Positions 36,967 to 45,582 of a stretch of DNA of 64,000 nt are shown here, in pieces. Positions within the stretch are counted from its first letter, which is position 1. Each line of letters starts with the position of its first letter. The translations under genes were made by a program, and so were the position numbers. The stretch is from Tethybacter castelli (GTDB lineage Bacteria > Pseudomonadota > Gammaproteobacteria > Tethybacterales > Tethybacteraceae): assembly GCA_036679665.1 (NCBI GenBank), contig JAZHEJ010000041.1:21788-85787 (forward strand). The letters run 5' to 3'. The notes under the pieces were generated by a model that worked only from the letters and a program-made list of their open reading frames with translations, did no database searches and was not told the DNA's origin.

Positions 36967-37740
36967 ATGGCTTTAACAGAATTGTTAAAAAAAGATATTG
37001 AGGAAATTATCAGAGAAAAACTCAAAGATAAGCTGAAAAAGCTAACTACTGAGCCAGCTGATATGCCATTTCATTTTCGATTACTCGGTAAAAAGCGAAT
37101 GGCACTATACTCATTTATTCATTCGATTAACACGATTATCGGTACTTCTATGTACGAAAAAATCGCTGCTAAGATAGCTAAAGAAAATTATAAGTTCGTT
37201 GCGGAACAAGCAACATCAGGAAATCATATCAGCAAAAAAGCCAGGGAGGAGATTCAGGACATTTTAGAAAAATTGAATAATAGCGAAACTGTATCAAACA
37301 AAATACAAGAAATTGAAAAATTACGTAAAGTTGCAAGCGAAGGAAAAAAAATAAAAGTAACACATACCAAAATTGATTTAATGATTGAAACCGAAGATGG
37401 CGAACAATTTTTGATTGATATCAAAACAGCAAAACCGAATATTGGCGATTTTAAGCATTTGAAGCGAACTTTGCTTGAATGGGTTGCGACAAGGTTATTT
37501 GACAACAAAGAAGCAAAAATCAATACTCTAATTGCTATTCCATATAATCCATATGATCCAGAACCATATCAACGATGGACAAAGAAAAATATGTTTGACC
37601 CGAAACATGATATCAAAGTAGCTGCCGAATTTTGGGACTTCATCGGGGGTGAAGGTACTTATGAAGATTTGAAAGATTGTTTTGAGCGTGTAGGTAACGA
37701 AATGGAAGATGAACTTAAAAAGTGTTTTGATCGTTTTTAA
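36967..37740 (+). CDS. Type II restriction endonuclease, TdeIII-like
   Basis: The 257-residue protein resembles the TdeIII family of restriction enzymes (whose type member recognises GGNCC; the target here is not known). It begins with a helical domain (FHFRLLGKKRMALYSFIHSINTIIGTSMYEKIA by parts) and has a PD-(D/E)XK-like centre: D137 in TKIDLMI, then D151-I-K153 in LIDIKTAK. It starts 4 bp after the methyltransferase stop, the typical arrangement of a restriction-modification pair. Composition is lysine-rich and AT-rich, unlike the tra genes beside it. Confidence 0.7.
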   Translation: MALTELLKKDIEEIIREKLKDKLKKLTTEPADMPFHFRLLGKKRMALYSFIHSINTIIGTSMYEKIAAKIAKENYKFVAEQATSGNHISKKAREEIQDILEKLNNSETVSNKIQEIEKLRKVASEGKKIKVTHTKIDLMIETEDGEQFLIDIKTAKPNIGDFKHLKRTLLEWVATRLFDNKEAKINTLIAIPYNPYDPEPYQRWTKKNMFDPKHDIKVAAEFWDFIGGEGTYEDLKDCFERVGNEMEDELKKCFDRF

Positions 37741-37931
37741 AAAGTTAACGATATTTAAATATAGTTTTTGCCTGAATATTGCTTGATTGTGTCCATAACA
37801 TATGTTCGTTTTTTAAAGTTTTACGATAAATAACTAGTAAAGTAGAAACATAGATTCTTTTCACCCGGTCTCATGGCAATGTTGCGGAAAGAATTCAAGA
37901 CGATCCATATATTTCGAGCAAAGGATGACTG

Positions 37932-40184
37932 ATGAAAATACAAAAAATACAAAAAATACAAAAAATAACTGACTTTGGGATATACAAGGACTTTTCTTTG
38001 GATCAGAAACTTCCCAATTTCGAAAAATTCAATCTCATTTACGGCTGGAATTACAGCGGTAAGACAACCCTTTCACGTATTTTTGATTTCTTGGGCAATC
38101 CCTCCGAGATAAATATTCAGCGAAAGGGCTATTTTGAAGTCCTAGACAGCAATAATCAACTCCTTGTTTCTTCAAACGCCAAATCTCCTCAAAACTGCAA
38201 AGTCTTCAACCGAGACTTTATCGATCGAAATTTCAGGCAAGTGCATAGCGCCCCAGCAGTCTTTATCGTTGGCGACGATGCAGTAAAGATTCGAGATCGA
38301 ATTGAAACTCTTGAAACCCGAAAAAAAAAGTTAATAAAAGAAAATAAAATGTACAAAAGAGAGGAGTCAAATTGGATTCGTCGTATTCGCATGTCAAAAA
38401 CCAATGTAGCATATTTCATAAAAGAGCTGGTTTCTGAGCAAACTATTGATATACCTAGTTTGGATCAATTTTTTGAGCAAAATAAGGATTCTTTGGACGA
38501 TCATATTCTTGAAAGCACAGCATTTAATAACTTTTATGCTATCGCAAACAGCAGCGATGAATTTGCAAAACACAACTTCACAATTCCAAATATTGATATT
38601 TTTTTCATAATTGACAATGTCAGTAACTTGCTCGGACAGACGGCTTCGAACAACGCCATCGGAAGGCTGAAAAATGATGCCAAGCTTGAAGAATGGGTCA
38701 GAACCGGTCGCGAACTTCACTCGCCAGGAAATGAGTGTGCTTTTTGTGGAAACACAATACAGGACGAACGTTACGAGCAGTTGAAAGGACATTTTTCAAC
38801 AGCGTACGAAGCTCTTGTAAAAGCTGTAAAGGATGAGGCTTCTAATTTACAAATTCAAATTGAAGCTGACCTTCCAGAAAGTAGTCTGCTTATTCAGAAC
38901 GTACGAAAAGACTACACTGAGGCTAAATCGGTAATTTTATCTTTCGTGAAAGATATCAATAATCTTTATCCGCTATTAATCAACGCACTAGAAGGTAAAG
39001 TGTCGAGTATTGAGACGGAACAAATATTGCCTGATACTGTTTCTAATGCCCTGAAAGATATCACTGCATATGTATATGCCGACCAGTATGCAAAAATTGA
39101 CGAACTGTTGAATTTTCATAATGAGCAAATAGCCAACATTGATAAAACAAAGCAGGATGCCAAAAATAAGCTAAAAAATCACATAGCAGCCCTTTTTTAT
39201 CGAGATAACAAAATTGCTGACGAAGAAAAAGAGTTTGCTGAGATCAAGAAGAAACTTAATAAAGCTATCGACCTTCGAGCAAAAACAACTGAACAGATTC
39301 AAGCGAAAAAAGCTGAATTAAATGAGCATTCGATTGCGGTGGAAAAGCTCAATGAGCTGATTACGATGTTGTTAACAGGGAGCAATATTAGTGCAGTTCA
39401 GCTTAGTGAAACAGAATTCGAATTTCAACGTGGTTCGGAGCCAGCAGTTTATATGAGTGATGGTGAGCGGACCGCTATTGCTTTCGCATACTTTCTTGTG
39501 ACCATCGAAGATGGCAATAACAACCTGGGCGATACTTTGGTTTTCGTAGATGACCCGATTTCTAGTTTGGATTCGAACCACATCTATGCGGTTTATGCGC
39601 TGATCATCAATAAATTGAAAGGGCAATGCTCGCAACTATTTGTTTCAACTCACAATTACGAGTTTCTAAACCTGCTCAAAGATGAATCTAACGAAAAAGA
39701 TAAATTCAAATCTGGGTGTGCTGGTTATCTTGTGCAACGAAAACTTGATGACCAAGGTGTGTTATATGCAGATTTGATTGAAATGCCAGAGGCTCTTCGC
39801 AAGTTTAAGTCTGAGTATCATTTTTTGTTTTCATTGCTTCATAATATTGTTTCATCAGAAAAGCCCACCATACACGAGGAATATGCATCTCCAACTATTT
39901 TGAGGAAATTTTTGGAAACATATTTGGGATTCAGAAAGCCGACAGCTGGTAGATGGTCACGCAAGCTTGATCTGCTATTTGACAATGAGGTTGAACGAGT
40001 GGAAGTGACTAAGTTTGCTAACGATGCGTCTCACTCGCAGAGCCTAAAGCTAGCAGTCGAGCACGGTGCTTATATATCGTCTGCTAAGACCATTGTGCAA
40101 AAGGTGTTGGATGCGTTAAAGAATAAAGACAAATCCCACTACGATGGGCTGCTCGAAAACACTATAGATCGATCGAATGCCTGA
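37932..40184 (+). CDS. AAA_13-family ATPase, PrrC/RloC-like, possible anticodon nuclease
   Basis: The 750-residue protein has an ABC/SMC-type ATPase. Walker A is GWNYSGKTT at 38-46, the signature SDGERTAIAFA near 507 and Walker B FVDDPISSLD near 538, typical of AAA_13 (PrrC/RloC-like). Coiled-coil arms lie between, with a C269-A-F-C272 zinc site reminiscent of the RloC zinc hook. In the C-terminal region R658, E662 and H701 could form the anticodon-nuclease triad (R-x3-E...H) of PrrC/RloC, but other AAA_13 proteins may share this spacing, so the nuclease call is uncertain. The start has a good AAGGA site at 37921-37925. A 9-bp unit (AAAATACAA) is repeated three times just after the ATG. It follows the restriction gene and probably acts as a backup guard against phage. 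Confidence 0.65.
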   Translation: MKIQKIQKIQKITDFGIYKDFSLDQKLPNFEKFNLIYGWNYSGKTTLSRIFDFLGNPSEINIQRKGYFEVLDSNNQLLVSSNAKSPQNCKVFNRDFIDRNFRQVHSAPAVFIVGDDAVKIRDRIETLETRKKKLIKENKMYKREESNWIRRIRMSKTNVAYFIKELVSEQTIDIPSLDQFFEQNKDSLDDHILESTAFNNFYAIANSSDEFAKHNFTIPNIDIFFIIDNVSNLLGQTASNNAIGRLKNDAKLEEWVRTGRELHSPGNECAFCGNTIQDERYEQLKGHFSTAYEALVKAVKDEASNLQIQIEADLPESSLLIQNVRKDYTEAKSVILSFVKDINNLYPLLINALEGKVSSIETEQILPDTVSNALKDITAYVYADQYAKIDELLNFHNEQIANIDKTKQDAKNKLKNHIAALFYRDNKIADEEKEFAEIKKKLNKAIDLRAKTTEQIQAKKAELNEHSIAVEKLNELITMLLTGSNISAVQLSETEFEFQRGSEPAVYMSDGERTAIAFAYFLVTIEDGNNNLGDTLVFVDDPISSLDSNHIYAVYALIINKLKGQCSQLFVSTHNYEFLNLLKDESNEKDKFKSGCAGYLVQRKLDDQGVLYADLIEMPEALRKFKSEYHFLFSLLHNIVSSEKPTIHEEYASPTILRKFLETYLGFRKPTAGRWSRKLDLLFDNEVERVEVTKFANDASHSQSLKLAVEHGAYISSAKTIVQKVLDALKNKDKSHYDGLLENTIDRSNA

Positions 40185-40333
40185 TTTATCAACATTTAGC
40201 AAAACGGAGTTAACTTAGCTCCAAGTATCAATTATCGTTATATCTAAAGTTTGTTGAGTTGTTTGGTAATAAGCCAAATTTATTTACGATCACACAAAAT
40301 GGTTAGTGAAATAGTTAAATACTCCAGTCGCAA

Positions 40334-40576
40334 ATGTTCCTGCGACACCGGAAATAAAACAAGCGGATCAACAACTGCAAAACGCCAAACAAACCCAACA
40401 GCAAAAATTGCCGGCCCCCGGCGAACAGTTTTATCAGGACAGTCGGGCCATCGATCGGACTATTCGCGATAGCGATGATGAAGTTATGGTTATCCCCGAC
40501 CGGTCGCTATGGCGCGAAGGTGACAAACGTCTGACCGAAGTGTTGACCAGTTCTGAAGATGACAAAAAATGACAAG
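40334..40576. repeat. traG 3'-end repeat, copy 2 (exact, 243 bp)
   Basis: This is an exact second copy of 34952-35194, in the same orientation and 5382 bp downstream. It has no start codon upstream in frame, so it is a fragment rather than a gene. Copies 1 and 2 bracket the methyltransferase, restriction enzyme and AAA_13 ATPase. Perfect identity suggests a recent event, or that the copies are kept alike by recombination. Confidence 0.95.
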
Positions 40577-40690
40577 CTTGTTGGCGGTGCATCAAAATAT
40601 TTTGAGTTTGAATTGTCCCCACCTGCCATTGAGACTTAAAAAAAGGCTAAAACAACGAAAAGCGATGATTGTGTCGCAACGTTTTGGGTT
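40577..40690. repeat. Downstream tail of traG repeat copy 2
   Basis: This sequence is similar to 44821-44935 after copy 3: GGCGGTGCAT, ATATTTTGAGTT, CACCTG(C/T)CATTGA and CTAAAACAACGAAAAGC all occur in the same order. Copy 3 has about 40 extra bases near its start (44793-44820). The tail is probably the original sequence after traG. It is not found after copy 1. Confidence 0.75.
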
Positions 40691-40706
40691 TACTTGTCAT
40701 TCGTTG

Positions 40707-43700
40707 CTAATTTATTTTTTTATTTAAACCGGAAGCATACTCATCTAGCCAGCAAAACGTGTTGACCAGTTTCATTTGCTCCACAGTGTGGCATGAAATT
40801 TCCAGTAGCTTGGGATTGGCCACCACAACGGCCAGACATTGGGCGCGGGAAATTGCAACATTTAAACGGTTCTTGCTGTATAAAAACTCTATGTTGCGCG
40901 GCAAATCTTCTGCGCTGGACGTCACCATGGAAATCAGCACAATCGGGGCTTCTTGCCCTTGGAACTTATCAATGGTACCCACTTTGGCATTCTCCGGCAG
41001 AATGGAGCGCAGGTGATTGACCTGCAAATTGTAGGGAGCGACGACCAGAATATCGTTCTCGGTAATCGGGCGTGTATTGCCGTCTTTATCGGAAAATTTT
41101 TGCCCGAGCAAAGCGTGGTATTTGGTTTTGATGATTTCACCTTCTTCGATGCTTTTTTGGGAGCATTCTTTATGCTCTGCTCGGATCATCACAATGCCCT
41201 CATTAGGAAGATCAACGTCTTGCAGGTTCAAGCTTTGCTCGGCAGTGCTTTCATGGGCTATCAGACGACCATCATAAAAAGCATCAGAGATAAACCGACA
41301 GATGCTAGGGCGCATGCGGCGCGTCTGACCAAGGAAAATACCACGTTTAGCCGGGATGGTGGAATGATCGCCCAGCAAAAATTCCAGCACTGACAACCCG
41401 GCTTCGCCCGGATGTATGCCTTGAATAGGCTGACCCAGCTGCATCTGGTCACCCACCAAAATGATGTTTTTGGCCGCCGTGGCCATCGCCACCACATTGG
41501 CGGTCGCAACCTGTCCGGCCTCATCAATGACCAGATAATCTAACTTGCCATCAAAATGAGGATCAGCAAAGGCCCACGCCGTTCCGGCAAACAGATTAGC
41601 GTCAAGGCTCATATTTCCGGTTTTGGTTACAGAACGAATAAATTTTCCATTAAATCTGCTTTCATCATTACTGTCGCTGGCTTTTTTTATGCCATGAAAC
41701 CGCACACCTTTTTCAGCGGCAATGTTTTCAACTTTTTTCAACAGATTATGAATGGCCTTGTGCGAGTTTGAGGTAATGCCAATTTTCTTTTTGCGCTTGA
41801 TCAAATCAACAATAATGCAACTGCTGATATAAGTCTTCCCTGCGCCCGGAGGACCTTGGATAAAAAGATAGCTGTTCTCAAGCGCGGCAATAGCTTGCAG
41901 TGCATCGCTTTCTAAGTCATCAGACGTGATGACTGCTTCACCGGGTTGCTTGCCCTGAATGCGCGGTACATTCCGCGCCAACAGTTCAGTGGCTGGACGA
42001 TTGATGTTTGGTTTTTCTAGCACATGATCGGAATAGCGATAAATGGCTGAACGAATTATTTCCGTGTCAATCGGACCTGATGGGCCAATGGACAAATTTT
42101 CCGGTAATGGGTCTTTTCTTTTTCCGCGTTTGATTGAGACTATACGATTATCCTCATCAATATCAACGATCGTACCCGCATTTTCCAAAAGCGCAATGTA
42201 ATAGGCCTGAGTGCCGATTTTTAGCTTGTAATCTTGTGATGGAAAACGGTAGCTGTAAATCAAAGATCGCTTTTCAGGCACTGGAAAATCGATCTGTCGC
42301 AGGCCACCAAGGCACTCGATGTCGTCGATCAGTTCATCTTCAAGCTTGTTTTGGCGCTCAAAAATGCTCCACCATTGCGTCTTGGCTTCCCGGTTATGAA
42401 ACTCAAGCAAATGCGAAAGTCGTTCATTGGTTGGTGGCGGGTTCTCGCCTGTGACACCAAGACGACTTTGGTACTTTTCATATTCGATTTCCCAGTCTTT
42501 GCGCTGAAGTACTTCTCCTTCGGCATATTGCGGTAAGTCATTAAAGCACGGCGCGTTAGGCGGCTTAAGCGTCAACAGCCAATTCCGCAGCAAGCGTGTG
42601 GAAACACAATCCATTTCGTTATAGTCAGAAATCTCTTGCAGTAACTCATCGTCATCGGTTATACGCCATTCGTTGTAAACGACGATGCTGTCGGTTGCGG
42701 TGGTCACTGCATCGGCTCGCTCGTGCATATAGAAGGTTTCAAGGTTCTTGAGGGAATAGCCGGGCTCAGAAGTGCGCATGCTCTCACGCACCACCTGATA
42801 CAGGTCAATAAATTTTCGATTGCGGAGCAGATTGTCTAGCTGCTCTTCACACACCGCATAACGGCAGGCCAAGCGTTTCAGGGCCGTGGTTTCATAATGA
42901 TTATAGTGATAGATATAAGCGTGCGGGTATTCTGCCAGATGGTCGGCCAAAAAGCTCATGAAGCGCTTGAAAGATTCTTTTTCTTCTTTGTGATCGTGCG
43001 CCCAGAATGTTTTGAACAGCTTTTCACCATCCTTTAAGTAATGCACCCCGAACAGATATTCCAAGCCGTTTGGATAAAAAGGATCGCCCTCCATATCAAA
43101 GAACAGATCGCCATCATTCGGCACAGGCATACGGGTGAAACCCTTGCCCGGCGGGAATGGGAGGATTTCGCATTTATCTTTGTTCGTGGTGGCTTTATGG
43201 TGCTGTAAGACTGCTTGAGAACGCAAGCGCAAAAGGACATCACGATTGAGGGCAGGGATTTTGGTCTTTAATGTTGTTGCGGCCAGATCAGCCACAGTAC
43301 GTATGCCAGCATTTCGCAACTTGTCCATCTGTGAACGCCGGATATTGGCGACAAGGCTTAAATGATCGTCCTTATCCCACTGCGCCTCACAGTTCTCACT
43401 CCACGGGCAAAAATTGCAATGACTGCAAGGTTCTGGATAAGATTCAGATGGCAGGTTTTGCATATAACTTTCAAAGCGGCCTTTAGCGCGGGTGTAGTAA
43501 TAGAAAAAGTCTGCCACCCGGAAGATGTACTTCTCGTGGTCACCTAGATACAAATACATATTTGCCGGGCGCAAACATTGTAGGTTGGCCAGTAGCTCAG
43601 AATAAACACACAATTGCATGATGTGTTTTGGCTCTGGTGTTCGCGCCAGTTTGGTATCTAGCACCTCATAGCTAAATTCACCCAAGTTGGATTCCGTATC

Positions 43701-44054
43701 ACACTTGATCAAAAAATCCGCATAACTTAGCCAAGGCGGCTCAAATAATACGGCTTGATAAATGACATCCGAACCAGATTGCATGGCCTTTAGTGTTCGC
43801 CTGTTGCGCTGTTGCAGATTACTGCTTCGGGGAATTTCAACGACGGTTTTGTTTTCAGCTTTAAGCTGTTGAAGGTAGGCAGCCTCGTGCTCCAAGCCTT
43901 TTTTCTGCAGCAGCTGGCCGATCGCGCTGTCTTGGGCTTTGTCCATATCCTCACTCAACGCCTTCACATCAAGAAAGCTCGCATGGCGGCACCCCAAAAA
44001 ATTTACCAAATCCGTTGGTGAGTAAAGTTTCTGACCGTTACCGTATTGCTGCAT
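40707..44054 (-). CDS. RecB-like nuclease with RNase H-like exonuclease and superfamily 1 helicase
   Basis: The 1115-residue protein joins three enzyme modules. Residues about 110-165 hold a RecB-like (TM0106-type) nuclease: SYADFL and YEVLDTKLAR, then MQLCVYSELL. Cysteines at about 209-224 (CSHCNFCPWSENC) probably bind a metal or Fe-S cluster. Residues about 315-490 form a DEDD-type RNase H-like exonuclease (FFDMEGDP, then ...YNEMDC). From about 700 to the end is a UPF1/Dna2-like helicase: GPPGAGKT near 734-741, VIDEAGQ near 843, VGDQMQLG, TIDKFQGQE and NVAISRAQ. It could process DNA or RNA of invading elements. The gene is oriented opposite to the tra operon; its ATG (44054) faces the divergent DUF2188 gene. 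Confidence 0.8.
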   Translation of the reverse strand: MQQYGNGQKLYSPTDLVNFLGCRHASFLDVKALSEDMDKAQDSAIGQLLQKKGLEHEAAYLQQLKAENKTVVEIPRSSNLQQRNRRTLKAMQSGSDVIYQAVLFEPPWLSYADFLIKCDTESNLGEFSYEVLDTKLARTPEPKHIMQLCVYSELLANLQCLRPANMYLYLGDHEKYIFRVADFFYYYTRAKGRFESYMQNLPSESYPEPCSHCNFCPWSENCEAQWDKDDHLSLVANIRRSQMDKLRNAGIRTVADLAATTLKTKIPALNRDVLLRLRSQAVLQHHKATTNKDKCEILPFPPGKGFTRMPVPNDGDLFFDMEGDPFYPNGLEYLFGVHYLKDGEKLFKTFWAHDHKEEKESFKRFMSFLADHLAEYPHAYIYHYNHYETTALKRLACRYAVCEEQLDNLLRNRKFIDLYQVVRESMRTSEPGYSLKNLETFYMHERADAVTTATDSIVVYNEWRITDDDELLQEISDYNEMDCVSTRLLRNWLLTLKPPNAPCFNDLPQYAEGEVLQRKDWEIEYEKYQSRLGVTGENPPPTNERLSHLLEFHNREAKTQWWSIFERQNKLEDELIDDIECLGGLRQIDFPVPEKRSLIYSYRFPSQDYKLKIGTQAYYIALLENAGTIVDIDEDNRIVSIKRGKRKDPLPENLSIGPSGPIDTEIIRSAIYRYSDHVLEKPNINRPATELLARNVPRIQGKQPGEAVITSDDLESDALQAIAALENSYLFIQGPPGAGKTYISSCIIVDLIKRKKKIGITSNSHKAIHNLLKKVENIAAEKGVRFHGIKKASDSNDESRFNGKFIRSVTKTGNMSLDANLFAGTAWAFADPHFDGKLDYLVIDEAGQVATANVVAMATAAKNIILVGDQMQLGQPIQGIHPGEAGLSVLEFLLGDHSTIPAKRGIFLGQTRRMRPSICRFISDAFYDGRLIAHESTAEQSLNLQDVDLPNEGIVMIRAEHKECSQKSIEEGEIIKTKYHALLGQKFSDKDGNTRPITENDILVVAPYNLQVNHLRSILPENAKVGTIDKFQGQEAPIVLISMVTSSAEDLPRNIEFLYSKNRLNVAISRAQCLAVVVANPKLLEISCHTVEQMKLVNTFCWLDEYASGLNKKIN

Positions 44055-44348
44055 GCTATTTTTTCGAAACGTTATTACTGCATTTTTAAAATTGACACGC
44101 GAAACAATTCACAATACATTGATGATAACAGTAATCGAATTACAGAATTTTGTCAAGATGATTTTGAAAATCAAAAATTATAACCACGGTTTCATCAGGG
44201 CTGATTTTTATCGCATAGCGATCTGCACGCAAGGAATTTTGATGCAGATGGTATCAGAATCTCACTCAACTGTCAGTTATAATATACTGGCTTCAATGTT
44301 GCAAGATCTACTCAGGGTAAATCTAACTTAAATCAAGGAATTATCACA

Positions 44349-44582
44349 ATGGCACGAGGGAAAAATCAACATGTAGTACCGCGCTCGAACGGATGGGCCG
44401 TTATGGGTGCAGGCAATAGCAGAGCAACGAAAGTCATGGATACTCAGAAAGAAGCGATTAAACTAGCACAACAAATTGCCCGCAATCAAAAATCAGACAC
44501 CAAAGTCCATGGCCGTGACAACAAAATCAGAGCCGGTAACAGCTATGGAAACGACCCACATCCACCGAAAGATAAGAAATAA
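44349..44582 (+). CDS. DUF2188 protein
   Basis: This 77-residue protein matches DUF2188: NQHVVPRSNGWAVMGAG, then ATKVMDTQKEAIKLAQQIARNQ, then a DPHPPK end, each in the family order. Its function is unknown in general. DUF2188 genes occur often in mobile elements and near defence genes. It is divergent from the nuclease-helicase with a 294-bp spacer that must contain both promoters; I see no clear box or gene there (44055-44348). Its stop lies 21 bp before traG repeat copy 3. Confidence 0.85.
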   Translation: MARGKNQHVVPRSNGWAVMGAGNSRATKVMDTQKEAIKLAQQIARNQKSDTKVHGRDNKIRAGNSYGNDPHPPKDKK

Positions 44583-44934
44583 GGCACAAGGAGCAGGAAA
44601 ACGCAACTGCGAAATTTGCCGCTCCCAGCGAAGAGTTTTATCAGGATAGTAGGCCATCAATCTAATTATTCGCGATAGCGATGATGAAGTGATGGTTATC
44701 CCTGACCGGTCGCTATGGCGCGAAAGTACCAAGTGCCTGACCGAAGTGTTGACCAGTTCTACGGATTACGAAAAATGACAAGCTTATTGGCATTGGTTTA
44801 GCTAGTAGCGTTAGTAAAAAATTTTGGCGGTGCATTGAAATATTTTGAGTTCGAATCGACCACACCTGTCATTGAAATGCAAAAAAAACGCCTAAAACAA
44901 CGAAAAGCAAAATTTTGTTGCAATAAGCTTAGGT
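44583..44934. other. Gene-free stretch holding degenerate traG repeat copy 3 and its tail
   Basis: This 352-bp stretch between the DUF2188 stop and the SOUL gene holds the decayed traG-end copy (44604-44782) and a tail (44783-44935) related to the one after copy 2. I see no gene here. Confidence 0.85.
44604..44782. repeat. traG 3'-end repeat, copy 3 (degenerate)
   Basis: These 179 bp align with the last 181 bp of the repeat (35014-35194) with roughly four bases in five identical by eye. They share GAGTTTTATCAGGA, TTCGCGATAGCGATGATGAAG, CCGGTCGCTATGGCGCGAA and GACCGAAGTGTTGACCAGTT blocks. A stop codon and a small deletion interrupt the traG frame. The copy is clearly older than copies 1 and 2. 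It bounds the nuclease-helicase and DUF2188 on the right. Confidence 0.85.
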
Positions 44935-45582
44935 TTAGTTGATTTTTGCTTTCGGCATAATTTCAATCATGACCTCGTTGCGTCGCAACAAAGGAAGCGT
45001 CCAAGGTGGATTATAAAAAGCATATTTAGGTGATCCGGCGACGATAACGTCGTTTGCTTCGACATATTCCATCAGCTGTTTTTCGTGCTTTTGCAAATTC
45101 CGCGCCGAATGCGTACCTGAAAATTTAATCGCGGCAAACTGTTTTGGGGGAATCTCTTTTACGATGACGAGTTCATTGTTAGGTTTGGGCAGCGTGGCAA
45201 ACGTATATTCCGAAGGCATCACAAAGCTCACTTGCCATAAGCCGCCCGCGGATTGCTGCTGAACCGGAGCGGTCATGGCGATCTTGCTGTTTTGTTGCTG
45301 CTGAACCGGAGCGGTCATGGCAATGTCTTGTTGTACCGTGTTATTACCGAAGATGTAGTCGGCCAGCAGTCGAAATCCATCGTTAATCGCATCTTCCCGC
45401 TCACCTTCCATCTGCACTTCCGCCACGATCATGGACTTGTATTGCCTGATCTCAATATTATCTTGCGATTGAACCACTTCATAGTTGGGAATTTCAACAG
45501 CACTCAAAATTGGCCCCGCCGCTACCGCGCCGATGACAAGTATGCCGATAATTGTGGCAATCATAATTAATTTATACTTCAT
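44935..45582 (-). CDS. SOUL-family haem-binding protein
   Basis: The 215-residue protein matches the SOUL haem-binding family: IPNYEVVQSQDNIEIRQY, then a FRLLADYIFG block, IAMTAPV (repeated), WQVSFVMPSEYTFATLPKP in parts, and FAAIKFSGTHSARN. An N-terminal hydrophobic segment (about 5-23) suggests it is exported or membrane-anchored. I choose the ATG at 45582; a GTG at 45636 would add 18 unlikely residues. A 14-residue in-frame duplication (IAMTAPVQQQ...) comes from a 27-base exact direct repeat at 45253-45279 and 45295-45321. Confidence 0.82.
   Translation of the reverse strand: MKYKLIMIATIIGILVIGAVAAGPILSAVEIPNYEVVQSQDNIEIRQYKSMIVAEVQMEGEREDAINDGFRLLADYIFGNNTVQQDIAMTAPVQQQQNSKIAMTAPVQQQSAGGLWQVSFVMPSEYTFATLPKPNNELVIVKEIPPKQFAAIKFSGTHSARNLQKHEKQLMEYVEANDVIVAGSPKYAFYNPPWTLPLLRRNEVMIEIMPKAKIN

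Larger units (their letters stand above)
40185..40706. other. Gene-free stretch holding traG repeat copy 2 and its tail
   Basis: This 522-bp stretch lies between the stop of the AAA_13 ATPase and the stop of the helicase gene (which converge). It contains the exact 243-bp traG-end repeat (40334-40576) followed by about 115 bp of related downstream sequence. Apart from these I see no gene. Open frames through the repeat are relics of traG. Confidence 0.85.

Noticed and set aside
40251..40472. Open frame of 73 codons within traG repeat copy 2
   Set aside because: It is the traG relic read in another frame and has no support as a gene.
44053..44331. Open frame of 92 codons in the spacer before DUF2188
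   Set aside because: It overlaps the divergent start region of the nuclease-helicase and shows no family-like features or ribosome site.
18437..44782. CRISPR array
   Set aside because: No series of short repeats separated by similar-sized unique spacers occurs in the window; the repeats seen are long traG-end copies, assembly copies and one inverted pair.
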